A stretch of DNA of 16,476 nucleotides from Deltaproteobacteria bacterium (lineage in GTDB: Bacteria > Desulfobacterota > GWC2-55-46 > S146-73): NCBI GenBank assembly GCA_015492355.1, contig WGFF01000324.1:1-16476 (forward strand). Direction: 5' to 3'. A model generated the notes under the pieces. It did no database searches and was not told the origin of the DNA. It saw only the letters and a program-made list of their open reading frames with translations. The position numbers and the translations under genes are program-made. Numbering within the stretch: the first letter of the stretch is position 1; each line of letters opens with the position of its first letter. Below are positions 1-8,224 of the stretch, in pieces.

Positions 1-82
1 GGGAAACCCCTTTTGTAAAAGGGGTTTCCCTCAAACTCCCTTCCCCAAAACTTTTAATCTAAAATTTTCTGGGAAAGGGGGC
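1..82. repeat. Two-hairpin interspersed repeat, copy R1
   Basis: This is the core of an interspersed repeat seen again at 8101 and 13783 in the same orientation. Bases 1-30 form a perfect 14-bp inverted repeat (GGGAAACCCCTTTT against AAAAGGGGTTTCCC) around a central GT. Bases 38-80 can form a second, imperfect hairpin with CCCTTCCCC and GGGAAAGGGG arms. Copies 1 and 2 are identical over the first 50 bases. The window begins exactly at the first base of the first hairpin, so any left terminal part of this copy is not visible. Confidence 0.85.
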
Positions 83-104
83 AGGAGAAAAACACTTTTT
101 TACC

Positions 105-187
105 AAAAAAGGGCAGTAGCCCGGAGGGTTTTCCCCTGTGGGGTTTGCCTCTGTGAGGATGCCCCCTTCACAGGGCAGGGTCTCCGG
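105..187 (-). terminator. Structured 3' region of accD with possible intrinsic terminator
   Basis: On the minus strand, starting 18 nt after the accD stop, the RNA can form a three-way junction. CCGGAG (121-126) pairs with CTCCGG (182-187), one arm is CTGTGA/TCACAG (151-156 with 168-173), and a second is CCCC-TGT-GGGG (133-143). It is followed by a short GGGC-TACT-GCCC hairpin (111-122, sharing two bases with the outer stem) and a run of six T on the minus strand (110-105). The short hairpin plus T-run is the usual form of an intrinsic terminator, although a 4-bp stem is weak. It could end the accD transcript. Confidence 0.4.
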
Positions 188-205
188 GGATGTTTTTTTC
201 TTGTT

Positions 206-1048
206 TCAATCTATGAGCAGGGAGAGGACCCTTGAAAGGGTCTGTTTCATCAGCCTTCTTTCCACTATCATGTCTATCATCCCGTGCTCGAGCAGATACT
301 CTGCCCTCTGGAATCCCTCTGGCAGTTTCTGTCTTATGGTCTGTTCTATGACCCTTGGACCTGCGAACCCTATCAGTGCCCTTGGTTCTGCTATGATTAC
401 ATCCCCGAGCATGGCAAAGCTCGCTGTAACACCTCCTGTTGTTGGATCGGTCAGAACAGAGATATAGGGCAAACCCCTTTCCTTGAGCCTTGCAATGGAG
501 GCTGATGTCTTTGCCATCTGCATAAGAGAGAGTATACCCTCCTGCATCCTTGCACCACCAGAAGAGGAGAATATAATAACACCGCAGTTCCCTTCCAGTG
601 CCCTTTCTACGGTTCTCGTTATCTTTTCACCCACAACAGAGCCCATGCTCCCGCCCATGAAGGAGAAATCGAACACCCCCACCATCACCCTTCTACCGTC
701 TATGAGTCCTTCCCCGCTTATGATGGCATCGTTAAGACCCGTCTTTGCCTGGGTCTCCTTGAGTCTGTCCCTGTATCTTTTGAGGTCCTTGAATTCGAGT
801 GCATCCACAGGTTTAAGATCACCATCGTGTTCTATGAAGGTATCCTTATCAAGGATGATATCTATCCTTGTCCTTGCTGATATACGGAAATGGTAGTTAC
901 ACTTGGGGCATACCTCAAGGTTTCTTTCGACCTCTTTCTTGTAGATTATCTCGCCACAGTGCTCACACTTGACCCACAAGCCGTGTGGCACCTTTACACT
1001 CTTCTCGCCCCTGCTGGATGAGAGTAGACCCTTTTTAAACCATATCAT
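206..1048 (-). CDS. accD: Acetyl-CoA carboxylase carboxyltransferase subunit beta
   Basis: AccD pairs with AccA to transfer the carboxyl group from carboxybiotin on the biotin carrier protein to acetyl-CoA. This makes malonyl-CoA for fatty acid synthesis in the cytoplasm. The 280-aa product has the AccD N-terminal zinc ribbon (C28, C31, C47, C50, spacing C-x2-C-x15-C-x2-C) and then the crotonase-like carboxyltransferase core. Core landmarks are FMGGSMGSVVGEK, the oxyanion-hole stretch SSSGGARMQEG and LTDPTTGGVTASFAMLGD. Length is normal for the family. The ATG start has a GGAG/AAGGG purine stretch about 9 nt upstream. It lies 79 nt after the HD-GYP gene. accD downstream of trpA is a common bacterial arrangement. 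No accA is in the window. Identification is secure. Confidence 0.97.
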   Translation of the reverse strand: MIWFKKGLLSSSRGEKSVKVPHGLWVKCEHCGEIIYKKEVERNLEVCPKCNYHFRISARTRIDIILDKDTFIEHDGDLKPVDALEFKDLKRYRDRLKETQAKTGLNDAIISGEGLIDGRRVMVGVFDFSFMGGSMGSVVGEKITRTVERALEGNCGVIIFSSSGGARMQEGILSLMQMAKTSASIARLKERGLPYISVLTDPTTGGVTASFAMLGDVIIAEPRALIGFAGPRVIEQTIRQKLPEGFQRAEYLLEHGMIDMIVERRLMKQTLSRVLSLLID

Positions 1049-1127
1049 AGTTCAGACCCTTCTCCGGGATTTTTTACTCTGTAATGGCAGGATAAACCTC
1101 ATATCCTTTGTACTGTTGCAGGATGGT

Positions 1128-2819
1128 TCAATTACTCGCTTTCTTTCTCTTACGCACCACACCGTCTATATCTCCATTCTTAAAAGCCTTCTTGAACGCC
1201 CTTACCACATCCCTGTCGAACTGTATGCCTGCAAACCGCTCCAGTTCTGCAAGGGCTGTCTCCTTAGGAAGTGCTTTTCTGTAAGGTCTCGTGGTTGTCA
1301 TTGCATCATAGGTATCCGCAACAGAGATTATCCTCGCAATGAGTGGTATCTTACCATCCTTGAGTCCCATGGGATAGCCCTTTCCATCCACCCTTTCGTG
1401 ATGGTGGAGCATACCCGGTATTACCTCTTTCAGCTGGGGGACGTGTTTCAGTATGTCTTTGCCGAGCATGGGATGCTGCATCATCTGTGCTATCTCTTCC
1501 TTGTCCAGTGGAGCCGCCTTTTTGAGTATCCTGTCCTCTATACCTATCTTTCCGATATCGTGGAGGACTGCAGAGAGTTTTAGTACCTCCATCTCCTGCT
1601 CCGAAAGACCCAGATACCTTGCTATGGCAAGGCTGTAGTGGAGGACACGTTTTATATGCCCTCCTGTATAGGGGTCTCTTTTTTCTATTGCATCTGCGAG
1701 TGCCTCTGAAGTTGCGTAGAACGCCTCTCTCAGCTCTTCGTAGAGCCTTGCATTGTCGAGTGCTATGGCAACCTGGTTGGAGAAGAGCTGAAAGAGCTGG
1801 AGGTCCTCCTTGGTGAAGTTACCATCTATACGGTTTATCGCCTGGAGCACACCTATAACGTTGCCCTTTATCTTCACAGGTACACATATCATGTTCCTTG
1901 TCCTGAATTCGCTCTTTTCATCGACCTTTTTCTGGAACCTCCTGTCCTTTGTCACGTCATCTATGAGCAGAGGCTTTCCATACCTGGCGACCCATCCTGC
2001 TATACCTTCTCCCATCCGCAGTCTTACCTCTTTGACCTTCTCTCCCTTCTCACCCAGTGCCACCTCGAAGTAAAGCTCCCTGGTCTTGTGGTCTACAAGA
2101 AGGAGAGAGCCTGCCTCTGCCTTCATAAGTTTGGTTATAGCCTCCATAGCCCTCTGTCTTACTGTCTTCTGGTCCAGGGTCGATATGAGAAGGTTACCAA
2201 CGTCATACAGGGTTGAGAACTGTTTTATACGGCTATCCAGCTCGGTGAAGAGGTTTGCCCTTTCCATTATTATGGAGAAGTGGTTCGTCAGGGATGTAAG
2301 CAAGTTAAGGTCTCTTTTTGTAAATGGCTCTCCGCAGGTCTTGTTTATCACCTCTATCACGCCTATGACCTTGTTTTTTATCTTTAATGGCACAGCCATG
2401 AGAGAAGTCTGGTGGTACTTATCCGTTTTAAGCCCGAGCCACAGACTGTCTGTCTCAAGGTTCTGTGTGACATAGGGTCTGCCGGTCCTTGCGACCTCTC
2501 CTGCTATACCATAGTCCATACGCATCTTCATGCCCTTAAGCCTCCTGGCAGCAGGACCCTTTACAACCTCGAAGCGCAACTCCCCGCTCACCTCGTCCAC
2601 AAGGTAGAGTGTGCCTGCATCGGTCTCCATAGCCTTGAGGACGAAATCCATGAGCCTGTTGAGGAGCTGGGAGATACCTATCTTCTTTACCGCAAACCCG
2701 CCTATCTCCCTGTAGATGGCGAGTTCTATCTCCATCAACTTTATCTTCTTCTCAAGGAGTTCAACCCTTCTGTTACTGTCTGAGGTTGGCTCTGCCGTGG
2801 TGTTTTTTTGCCTGCCCAT
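1128..2819 (-). CDS. GAF-GAF-HD-GYP protein, probable c-di-GMP phosphodiesterase
   Basis: The 563-aa product has a short coiled-coil-like N-terminus (about 18-38), two tandem GAF sensor domains (about 45-190 and 205-355) and a C-terminal HD-GYP domain (about 370-545). Both GAF domains show the typical G-IAG-VA and VIGV pattern. The HD-GYP domain keeps the metal-binding HD pair in LHDIGKIG (H420, D421), the later HHHER segment and the DGKGYP signature (480-483 region), so it is probably active. HD-GYP enzymes hydrolyse c-di-GMP; GAF domains bind small ligands. No membrane segment is seen, so it should be a soluble sensor-effector; the signal is unknown. It follows the trp terminator, so it probably has its own promoter in 2820-2957, though I found no convincing one. 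The ribosome site is weak (AAAGG about 11 nt upstream), leaving the start slightly uncertain. Confidence 0.93.
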   Translation of the reverse strand: MGRQKNTTAEPTSDSNRRVELLEKKIKLMEIELAIYREIGGFAVKKIGISQLLNRLMDFVLKAMETDAGTLYLVDEVSGELRFEVVKGPAARRLKGMKMRMDYGIAGEVARTGRPYVTQNLETDSLWLGLKTDKYHQTSLMAVPLKIKNKVIGVIEVINKTCGEPFTKRDLNLLTSLTNHFSIIMERANLFTELDSRIKQFSTLYDVGNLLISTLDQKTVRQRAMEAITKLMKAEAGSLLLVDHKTRELYFEVALGEKGEKVKEVRLRMGEGIAGWVARYGKPLLIDDVTKDRRFQKKVDEKSEFRTRNMICVPVKIKGNVIGVLQAINRIDGNFTKEDLQLFQLFSNQVAIALDNARLYEELREAFYATSEALADAIEKRDPYTGGHIKRVLHYSLAIARYLGLSEQEMEVLKLSAVLHDIGKIGIEDRILKKAAPLDKEEIAQMMQHPMLGKDILKHVPQLKEVIPGMLHHHERVDGKGYPMGLKDGKIPLIARIISVADTYDAMTTTRPYRKALPKETALAELERFAGIQFDRDVVRAFKKAFKNGDIDGVVRKRKKASN

Positions 2820-2957
2820 ATTCTGTTTGTCCTTTGTGGTTTTTCTGACAAGGAGCCTCTCTGTATTTCAAAAAAGAAGCCTTATCTTTAAAGCCTATCA
2901 GTGGCTATTCCCAGAACCCTCCCCTCCTGTTCAGCCATAGGTATCTCAATATCTATT

Positions 2958-3000
2958 AAAAAATAGATGGACTTTGCCAGATGGTGTCCCTCTATTTTTT
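2958..3000 (-). terminator. Intrinsic terminator of the trp operon
   Basis: On the minus strand the sequence AAAAAATAGA-G-GGAC, a 13-nt loop, then GTCC-A-TCTATTTTTT forms a 14-bp stem with one internal mismatch and ends in six T. The left arm contains the trpA stop codon (TAG, 2994-2992), so termination occurs right at the end of the coding region. Because the arms have A and T tracts on both sides, it could also act on plus-strand transcripts. A second AT-rich inverted repeat (ATCTATT/AATAGAT, 2951-2968) overlaps its downstream edge. Confidence 0.85.
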
Positions 3001-3804
3001 TATCGCCTCTTTAATCTGCCGTACAAAGGTTCCGACCCTTTTTACAAGGACGGATGGGCTTCCGTTTTCTGCGAGTATGTTTATTATGGCACTCCCCACT
3101 ATCACACCGTCTGCCCACCTGCAGACCTTTCGAGCCTGCTGCGGTGTGGATATACCGAATCCCACACCTATGGGAAGGTGTGTATACCTCCGTGCCCGTT
3201 TTATCTGGTCTTTTATACTGCCTGAGAGCCTTTTCCTCACACCTGTTACACCTGTTACTGATACATAGTACACGAATCCAGAGGCATTCTCTGTAACCAC
3301 CCGTAGCCTCCTCGTGTTGCTCGTGGGTGTGAGAAGGAATATAAGGTCCACTCCCTGTGGCTTGAGAACCCTTTTAAGTTCCCCTGCCTCCTCTGGCGGG
3401 AGGTCTACAACGAGTATTCCGTCCACACCAGCCCTCTTCACATCCCTTGCAAATCTCTCAAGACCATAGGTGAACACGGGATTGTAGTATCCAAAGAGCA
3501 CTATGGGGATGTTGCTTTTCTGTCTTATCTCCCTTACAAGGCTCAACACCTTCGGCAGGGTCGTACCATTTCTTATAGCCCGCTCTGAAGATGCCTGTAT
3601 GGTCGGACCATCAGCCATGGGGTCTGAAAAGGGTACACCGAGCTCTATTATGTCTGCACCAGCCCTTTCGAGTTCCAGAATGAGTCTCTTTGTCTCTTCG
3701 AGACCAGGGTCTCCTGCGGTTATAAATGTAATCAGCGCCTTTTCGCCCCTTTTCTTCAGTTCACAGAAGACCCGCTCTATCCTGCTCCCTGTGTCTCCAT
3801 CCAT
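2992..3804 (-). CDS. trpA: Tryptophan synthase alpha subunit
   Basis: TrpA cleaves indole-3-glycerol phosphate to indole and glyceraldehyde 3-phosphate. Indole is channelled to TrpB in the alpha2-beta2 complex. The 270-aa TIM-barrel protein keeps the catalytic pair: E54 in IIELGVPFSDP and D65 in DPMADGPTIQ, with the family's 11-residue spacing. FITAGDPG near the N-terminus and the phosphate-binding stretch GVGFGIST near the C-terminus are also present. The start ATG overlaps the trpB stop by one base (TGATG), which indicates translational coupling with its partner. It is the last gene of the operon, and its stop codon lies inside the terminator stem. Confidence 0.97.
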   Translation of the reverse strand: MDGDTGSRIERVFCELKKRGEKALITFITAGDPGLEETKRLILELERAGADIIELGVPFSDPMADGPTIQASSERAIRNGTTLPKVLSLVREIRQKSNIPIVLFGYYNPVFTYGLERFARDVKRAGVDGILVVDLPPEEAGELKRVLKPQGVDLIFLLTPTSNTRRLRVVTENASGFVYYVSVTGVTGVRKRLSGSIKDQIKRARRYTHLPIGVGFGISTPQQARKVCRWADGVIVGSAIINILAENGSPSVLVKRVGTFVRQIKEAIKK

Positions 3805-5000
3805 CAGATGATATCCTTCTCCATCCTCTCAAATACACTGTTGAGGTCTTTATCCCCCCTTCCAGAGAGGTTCACAATCATTATGGTTCTGGAAGGGAGT
3901 CTTTTTGCCATCTTCAATGCACAGGCAATGGCATGGGCACTCTCGAGTGCAGGTATGATGCCCTCTGTATCCGCAAGTATCTTGAAAGCGTCAAGTGCCT
4001 CCCTGTCTGTAACCGTTGTGTACTCCACCCTTCCTGTATCGTGGAGATAGGCATGTTCAGGACCCACTCCGGGATAGTCGAGACCTGCTGCAATGGAATG
4101 GGTATCCCTTATCTGTCCGTATCTGTCCTGGAGGAGATAGGTCTTGCTTCCGTGCAATACCCCTACCTTGCCACCACACAGGGATGCACCGTGTCTGTCT
4201 GTGGAAAGCCCCGCACCACCTGCCTCTACACCTATCATCCGTATCTCTCTGTACCTCAGGAAGGGATAGAAAAGCCCCATCGCATTGCTCCCACCACCCA
4301 CACACGCAACGAGCACATCAGGGAGTCTACCTTCTTTTCTCTTTATCTGCCTTTTGGTCTCCTCGCCTATTACCGACTGAAAATCCCTCACCATCATAGG
4401 ATAGGGATGGGGACCTGCAACAGAGCCTATTATGTAGAATGTATTGTATACGTTCGTAATCCAGTCCCTCAGTGCCTCGTTCATCGCATCCTTGAGCGTT
4501 CGTGTGCCTGTGCCTACAGGATTCACCCTTGCACCCAGGAGTTTCATCCTGAATACATTAGGTGCCTGCCTTTTGATGTCATCCTCGCCCATGTATATAT
4601 CGCACTCCATACCGAACATGGCTGCAACCGTTGCGGTTGCCACACCGTGCTGACCCGCACCTGTCTCGGCTATAATGCGTGTCTTTTTCATCCTCCTTGC
4701 AAGTAGTATCTGCCCCATGGTGTTGTTTATCTTGTGGGCACCTGTATGGCAGAGGTCTTCCCTTTTGAGATATATCCTCGCCCCACCGAGCCTTTTTGTG
4801 AGCCGTTGCGCAAGATAAAGAGGGGTAGGTCTTCCCACATATTCCCTGAGATAGTAGTGGAGTTCATCCCTGAAGGACCTTTCCTTTCTCCACTTAAGGT
4901 ACGCCTCTTCAAGCTCCATCACAGCAGGCATGAGGGTCTCTGATATGTATCTACCACCGTAGATACCAAAATGTCCCCTTCTGTCAGGCAATCTCTTCAT
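3804..5000 (-). CDS. trpB: Tryptophan synthase beta chain
   Basis: TrpB is the PLP enzyme that condenses indole with L-serine to give L-tryptophan. The 398-aa length and sequence fit the classical TrpB1 type that works with TrpA, not the longer TrpB2. K90 in HTGAHKINN is the expected Schiff-base lysine, E112 in AETGAGQHG the catalytic glutamate, and GGGSNAMG (235-242) the phosphate-binding loop. GRYISETLMP at the N-terminus is also typical. The ATG start has a good ribosome site (GAGGTGA, about 6 nt upstream) in the 25-nt gap after trpF. It overlaps trpA by one base. Confidence 0.97.
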   Translation of the reverse strand: MKRLPDRRGHFGIYGGRYISETLMPAVMELEEAYLKWRKERSFRDELHYYLREYVGRPTPLYLAQRLTKRLGGARIYLKREDLCHTGAHKINNTMGQILLARRMKKTRIIAETGAGQHGVATATVAAMFGMECDIYMGEDDIKRQAPNVFRMKLLGARVNPVGTGTRTLKDAMNEALRDWITNVYNTFYIIGSVAGPHPYPMMVRDFQSVIGEETKRQIKRKEGRLPDVLVACVGGGSNAMGLFYPFLRYREIRMIGVEAGGAGLSTDRHGASLCGGKVGVLHGSKTYLLQDRYGQIRDTHSIAAGLDYPGVGPEHAYLHDTGRVEYTTVTDREALDAFKILADTEGIIPALESAHAIACALKMAKRLPSRTIMIVNLSGRGDKDLNSVFERMEKDII

Positions 5001-5025
5001 GGTTCACCTCTGGATAGGTCTGCCC

Positions 5026-5649
5026 TCAGGGCTTGAACCTCCTTACCAGTTCAACGAACTGGGATATCTTAACAGGGTCTTTCTTCCCTGGTCTCGATTC
5101 CACCCCTGAGCATACATCCACTCCATAGGGCTGTACAGCACTGACCGCATCCTCCACGTTCTCTGGTGTGAGTCCACCCGAAAGGATTATCCGACCGTAT
5201 TCCTTTACCTTCTTTGCTATCTCCCAGTCAAAGACCCTGCCAGTACCACCGGGTTTTCCCTCTGTGAATGTATCGAGGAGATATGCGGACACATCGTACT
5301 CCCCTATATCTTCCACACTCCTTTCGTCCCTTACCCTGAAAGCCTTTATGACCTTTATCCCCTCGAAGCGTTTACAGAAAGAGGGGCTTTCCTTTCCGTG
5401 GAGCTGTATGGCACACAATCCTGCCTCTTTTATGATATCCTTTATCTCCTTTTCTTTTTCGTCCACGAACACACCAACAGTGGTTACAAAGGGTGGTATC
5501 CTTTTTGTTATGTGTCCTGCTACCACCGGGTCTATGTACCTGGGACTCTTCTCCCAGAATATAAACCCTATTGCATCTGCCCCGCTCTCCACACACACCA
5601 GGGCATCGTCAAGGTCGGTAATACCACATATCTTTACCCTTATACGCAC
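5026..5649 (-). CDS. trpF: Phosphoribosylanthranilate isomerase
   Basis: TrpF converts N-(5-phosphoribosyl)anthranilate to the carboxyphenylamino-deoxyribulose phosphate used by TrpC. The 207-aa single-domain TIM barrel has the N-terminal KICGITDLDDA motif with general base C8, the substrate-binding IQLHGKE, and the general acid D126 in LLDTFTEGKPGGTG. The C-terminal LSGGLTPENV phosphate loop is intact. The start is GTG: family alignments require a start just before VKICGI, and no ATG is available. The ribosome site is a poor AAGAAAGG run almost touching the start, so expression may depend on coupling to trpC, whose stop is 9 nt upstream. trpF is a separate gene here, not fused to trpC. Confidence 0.96.
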   Translation of the reverse strand: MRIRVKICGITDLDDALVCVESGADAIGFIFWEKSPRYIDPVVAGHITKRIPPFVTTVGVFVDEKEKEIKDIIKEAGLCAIQLHGKESPSFCKRFEGIKVIKAFRVRDERSVEDIGEYDVSAYLLDTFTEGKPGGTGRVFDWEIAKKVKEYGRIILSGGLTPENVEDAVSAVQPYGVDVCSGVESRPGKKDPVKISQFVELVRRFKP

Positions 5650-5658
5650 CCTTTCTTC

Positions 5659-6438
5659 TTACGCCTTTCCCATGAGTTCTCTCAGCCTGGAGCCCACATC
5701 CCTTTCCTTTACAAGGGCCTCACCGACGAGAAAGGCATCGACACCTGCATCCATGAGATAGAGTATATCCCTGTGGGTATGTATACCGCTCTCGCTTACT
5801 ATCACCCTGTCCTCAGGTACCTTTGGGGCGAGTTCCTTCGTTGTATTGATATCGACCCTGAAGTCCCTGAGGTCTCTGTTGTTTATACCTATGATATCCG
5901 CACCTGCACTGAGTGCCCTTTCGAGTTCTTCCTCGCTATGTACCTCCACAAGAGGGGTCATACCGAGTTCATCCGAAAGGGTTATGAGGTCTCTCAGCTG
6001 TGGTCCATCGAGTATGGCAACTATAAGGAGCAGGGCATCTGCACCAATAACCCTGGATTCGTACACCTGGCATTCGTCTATTATAAAATCCTTCCTCAGG
6101 ACCGGTACCTTTACCCGCCCCTTTACCGCACGCAGGTCTTCTGGACTTCCCTTAAAATACCTCCTCTCTGTAAGTACGGATATGGCACAGGCTCCTTCTC
6201 TTTCGTATATCCCTGCGGTCTCAACCGGGTCGAGGTCTTCCCTCAGTATACCCTTGGATGGTGAAGCCCTCTTTATCTCTGCTATTATCCTTATACCCTT
6301 TCCATCCCTTATGGTATGGATGAAGTCCCTTACCTGTGGTGCGGACTCTGCATCCTTTCTGAGCCCCTTGGGATCGGTATGCCTTTTAAGTAGTTCTATC
6401 TCCCCTTTCTTCTCCTCTACTATCCTCTGGAGTATCAT
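5659..6438 (-). CDS. trpC: Indole-3-glycerol phosphate synthase
   Basis: TrpC decarboxylates and closes the ring of carboxyphenylamino-deoxyribulose phosphate to make indole-3-glycerol phosphate. The 259-aa product is a standard monofunctional enzyme. Catalytic residues are visible in order: E54 and K56 in IIAEIKRASPSKG, K116 in LRKDFIIDE, E165 in LVEVHSEEEL, N187 in IGINNRDL, and S217 in VSESGIH. The ATG overlaps the trpD stop by 4 nt (ATGA), which implies translational coupling. Confidence 0.97.
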   Translation of the reverse strand: MILQRIVEEKKGEIELLKRHTDPKGLRKDAESAPQVRDFIHTIRDGKGIRIIAEIKRASPSKGILREDLDPVETAGIYEREGACAISVLTERRYFKGSPEDLRAVKGRVKVPVLRKDFIIDECQVYESRVIGADALLLIVAILDGPQLRDLITLSDELGMTPLVEVHSEEELERALSAGADIIGINNRDLRDFRVDINTTKELAPKVPEDRVIVSESGIHTHRDILYLMDAGVDAFLVGEALVKERDVGSRLRELMGKA

Positions 6439-7451
6439 CTGTTGGATATGCTCTTGAGTTCCTCGAGTTTTTTGAGAGCCTCTCCTGTATCTATGGATGC
6501 CCTGGCAACCGCAATACCTTCTTCGAGGTTCTTTGCCATGCCTCCTGCGGTTATTGCTGCACCTGCGTTAAGGAGCACCACATCCCTTCTGGGACCCCTC
6601 TCGCCCTTGAGTATGCCGAGTATTATCTCTGCGTTCTCTTCTGGCCCACCTCCCTTGAGATCATCGAGGGTGCATCTTTCAAAACCAAAATCCTCTGGTC
6701 GTATGTGGTACGTCCTTATGGAGCCGTCCCTCAGTTCTGTAATCTTTGTCTCATGGGTAAGGGTAATCTCGTCGAGACCATCCTCTCCTCTTACCACGAA
6801 GGCGCGTTTTGTGCCGAGATTGTAGAGTACCTTTGCAAGTATGTCCGTAAGTGACGGCTCGTACACACCCAGGAGTTGATGCCTTGCACCGGCAGGGTTT
6901 GTGAGGGGACCAAGGATGTTAAATATAGTCCTTATACCTATCTCCCTCCTTACAGGGGTGGCGTACTTCATCGCGCCGTGGAGCATCGGTGCAAAGAGAA
7001 AGCCTATCCCTGCCTTTTCAAGGCACTCCTCAACCCTTTCCACCTCTGCCTCTATATTGATGCCGAGTGCCCTCAATACATCCGCACTACCACACCTGGA
7101 GGATACAGAGCGGTTTCCGTGTTTTGCCACTGTTATACCACTTCCCGCAGTGACAAAGGCAGATGCAGTGGATATGTTGAACGTCATGGCCTCGTCTCCA
7201 CCTGTGCCACACGTATCGACCACGTTTTCGTCCTTCACCCGTATTCTCGTTGCCTTCTGTCTCATCACACGTGCCGCACCTGTTATCTCCTCCACTGTCT
7301 CGCCCTTAAGCCTCAGGGCTGTCAGAAAGGCGGCTATCTGTGCGGGACTTGCAGAGCCCGACATTATCTCATCCATAACACCCATCATTTCCTTTTCTTC
7401 AAGGTCACCCCCCCGTACAACACGTGAGATAGCCTCTTTTATCTTTATCAT
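6435..7451 (-). CDS. trpD: Anthranilate phosphoribosyltransferase
   Basis: TrpD transfers the phosphoribosyl group of PRPP to anthranilate. The 338-aa protein has the small alpha-helical N-terminal domain (about 1-70) and the PRPP-binding core with DTCGTGGD (79-86), NISTA (92-96) and KHGNRSVSSRCGSAD (110-124). These are the standard family motifs. It is not fused to the glutaminase TrpG, unlike the enterobacterial protein. The ATG start follows GGAGGG by about 5 nt, within the 13-nt gap after trpG, so it is likely well translated. It overlaps trpC by 4 nt. Confidence 0.97.
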   Translation of the reverse strand: MIKIKEAISRVVRGGDLEEKEMMGVMDEIMSGSASPAQIAAFLTALRLKGETVEEITGAARVMRQKATRIRVKDENVVDTCGTGGDEAMTFNISTASAFVTAGSGITVAKHGNRSVSSRCGSADVLRALGINIEAEVERVEECLEKAGIGFLFAPMLHGAMKYATPVRREIGIRTIFNILGPLTNPAGARHQLLGVYEPSLTDILAKVLYNLGTKRAFVVRGEDGLDEITLTHETKITELRDGSIRTYHIRPEDFGFERCTLDDLKGGGPEENAEIILGILKGERGPRRDVVLLNAGAAITAGGMAKNLEEGIAVARASIDTGEALKKLEELKSISNR

Positions 7452-7464
7452 AAAACCCTCCGAA

Positions 7465-8037
7465 TCAAGGTCTCCTTATCTCCAGAAAGTTTTTAAGAAG
7501 GTCCCTGCCAGCCTCCGTCAGTATGGACTCGGGATGGAACTGCACCCCCTCCAGTGGATATTCCCTGTGCCTTATGCCCATTATCTCGTCCATATCTGTC
7601 CATGCACTTATCTCAAAACACCCTGGAAGGCTCTCCCTTTCTATTACAAGGGAATGGTATCTGTTCGCTGAAAAGGGATTCTTTATACCCTTGAATATGG
7701 TCTTTCCGTCGTGATACACCATGGATGTCTTTCCATGCATGAGCCTTGGAGCCTTCACAATCCTTGCACCAAAGGCATAGCCTATGGACTGATGCCCCAG
7801 ACATACACCGAGAAGGGGTATCCTGCCCGCAAAACGTCTTATCACATCCACTGAAATACCCGCCTTTGGAGGATCACACGGTCCTGGAGAGATGACTATC
7901 CTTTCGGGACAGAGCCCTTCTATCTCCTCTATACCTATCTCATCGTTCCTGAAGACCCTTACATCCTCACCGAGCTCCAGTAGATACTGTACAAGATTGT
8001 AAGTGAAGGAATCGTAATTGTCTATCATAAGGAGCAC
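7465..8037 (-). CDS. trpG: Anthranilate synthase component II (glutamine amidotransferase)
   Basis: TrpG is the class I glutaminase that delivers ammonia to TrpE. The catalytic triad is visible: Cys in LLGVCLGHQSIGYAFG (C79 from this start), then His and Glu in GVQFHPES (H168, E170). SPGPCDPP forms the oxyanion region. The product is 190 aa. I chose the GTG at 8037 because GAGGGG sits 9 nt upstream and the resulting N-terminus, (M)LLMIDNYDSFTYNL, is the usual one. The frame also has a TTG at 8046 and an ATG at 8028. It could be shared with para-aminobenzoate synthesis (PabA), as no separate pabA is present here. An inserted repeat separates it from trpE. Confidence 0.95.
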   Translation of the reverse strand: MLLMIDNYDSFTYNLVQYLLELGEDVRVFRNDEIGIEEIEGLCPERIVISPGPCDPPKAGISVDVIRRFAGRIPLLGVCLGHQSIGYAFGARIVKAPRLMHGKTSMVYHDGKTIFKGIKNPFSANRYHSLVIERESLPGCFEISAWTDMDEIMGIRHREYPLEGVQFHPESILTEAGRDLLKNFLEIRRP

Positions 8038-8065
8038 TGCTATCAACCCCTCGTTGAAAAAGGAA

Positions 8066-8224
8066 GGTAATGGGTATCCCTTTTTCGGACTGAATCCTGA
8101 GGGAAACCCCTTTTGTAAAAGGGGTTTCCCTCAAACTCCCTTCCCCAAAACCTTTAATCTAAAGTTTTCTGGGAAGGGTTTTCCCCACAACAAAAATTCA
8201 GGTCCGATTTGATGACCCATTACC
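8066..8224. mobile_element. MITE-like element between trpE and trpG, copy R2
   Basis: This 159-bp element is bounded by terminal inverted repeats. The left end starts GGTAATGGGT and has CGGAC-TGAAT further in. The right end is the reverse complement, with ATTCAGGTCCG and then ACCCATTACC at the edge. Inside lie the two hairpins of the repeat core: a perfect 14-bp stem at 8101-8130, and CCCTTCCC/GGGAAGGG with AAAAC/GTTTT at 8138-8178. The flanks AAAAGGAA (8058-8065) and AAAGGGAA (8225-8232) match at 7 of 8 bases, which suggests a target-site duplication. It encodes nothing, so it would need a transposase in trans. Confidence 0.7.

Noticed and set aside
2820..2957. Promoter for the HD-GYP gene
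   Set aside because: TTGAAA with TCAGAA at 17 nt, and a TTAAAGAT run, were considered, but the -10 elements are too poor, and no sigma54-type GG/GC pair is present.
3933..4706. 257-codon plus-strand open frame opposite trpB
   Set aside because: Cys/His/Tyr-rich shadow of an intact trpB; no motif and no ribosome site supports it.
5398..6264. 288-codon plus-strand open frame opposite trpC and trpF
   Set aside because: The product is rich in Tyr, Cys, His and Pro with no recognisable domain, as expected from the reverse of purine-rich coding DNA. trpC and trpF on the other strand have full catalytic motifs.
8038..8046. TTG start for trpG
   Set aside because: The GAGGGG ribosome site directly touches this codon, while it is correctly spaced for the GTG at 8037.
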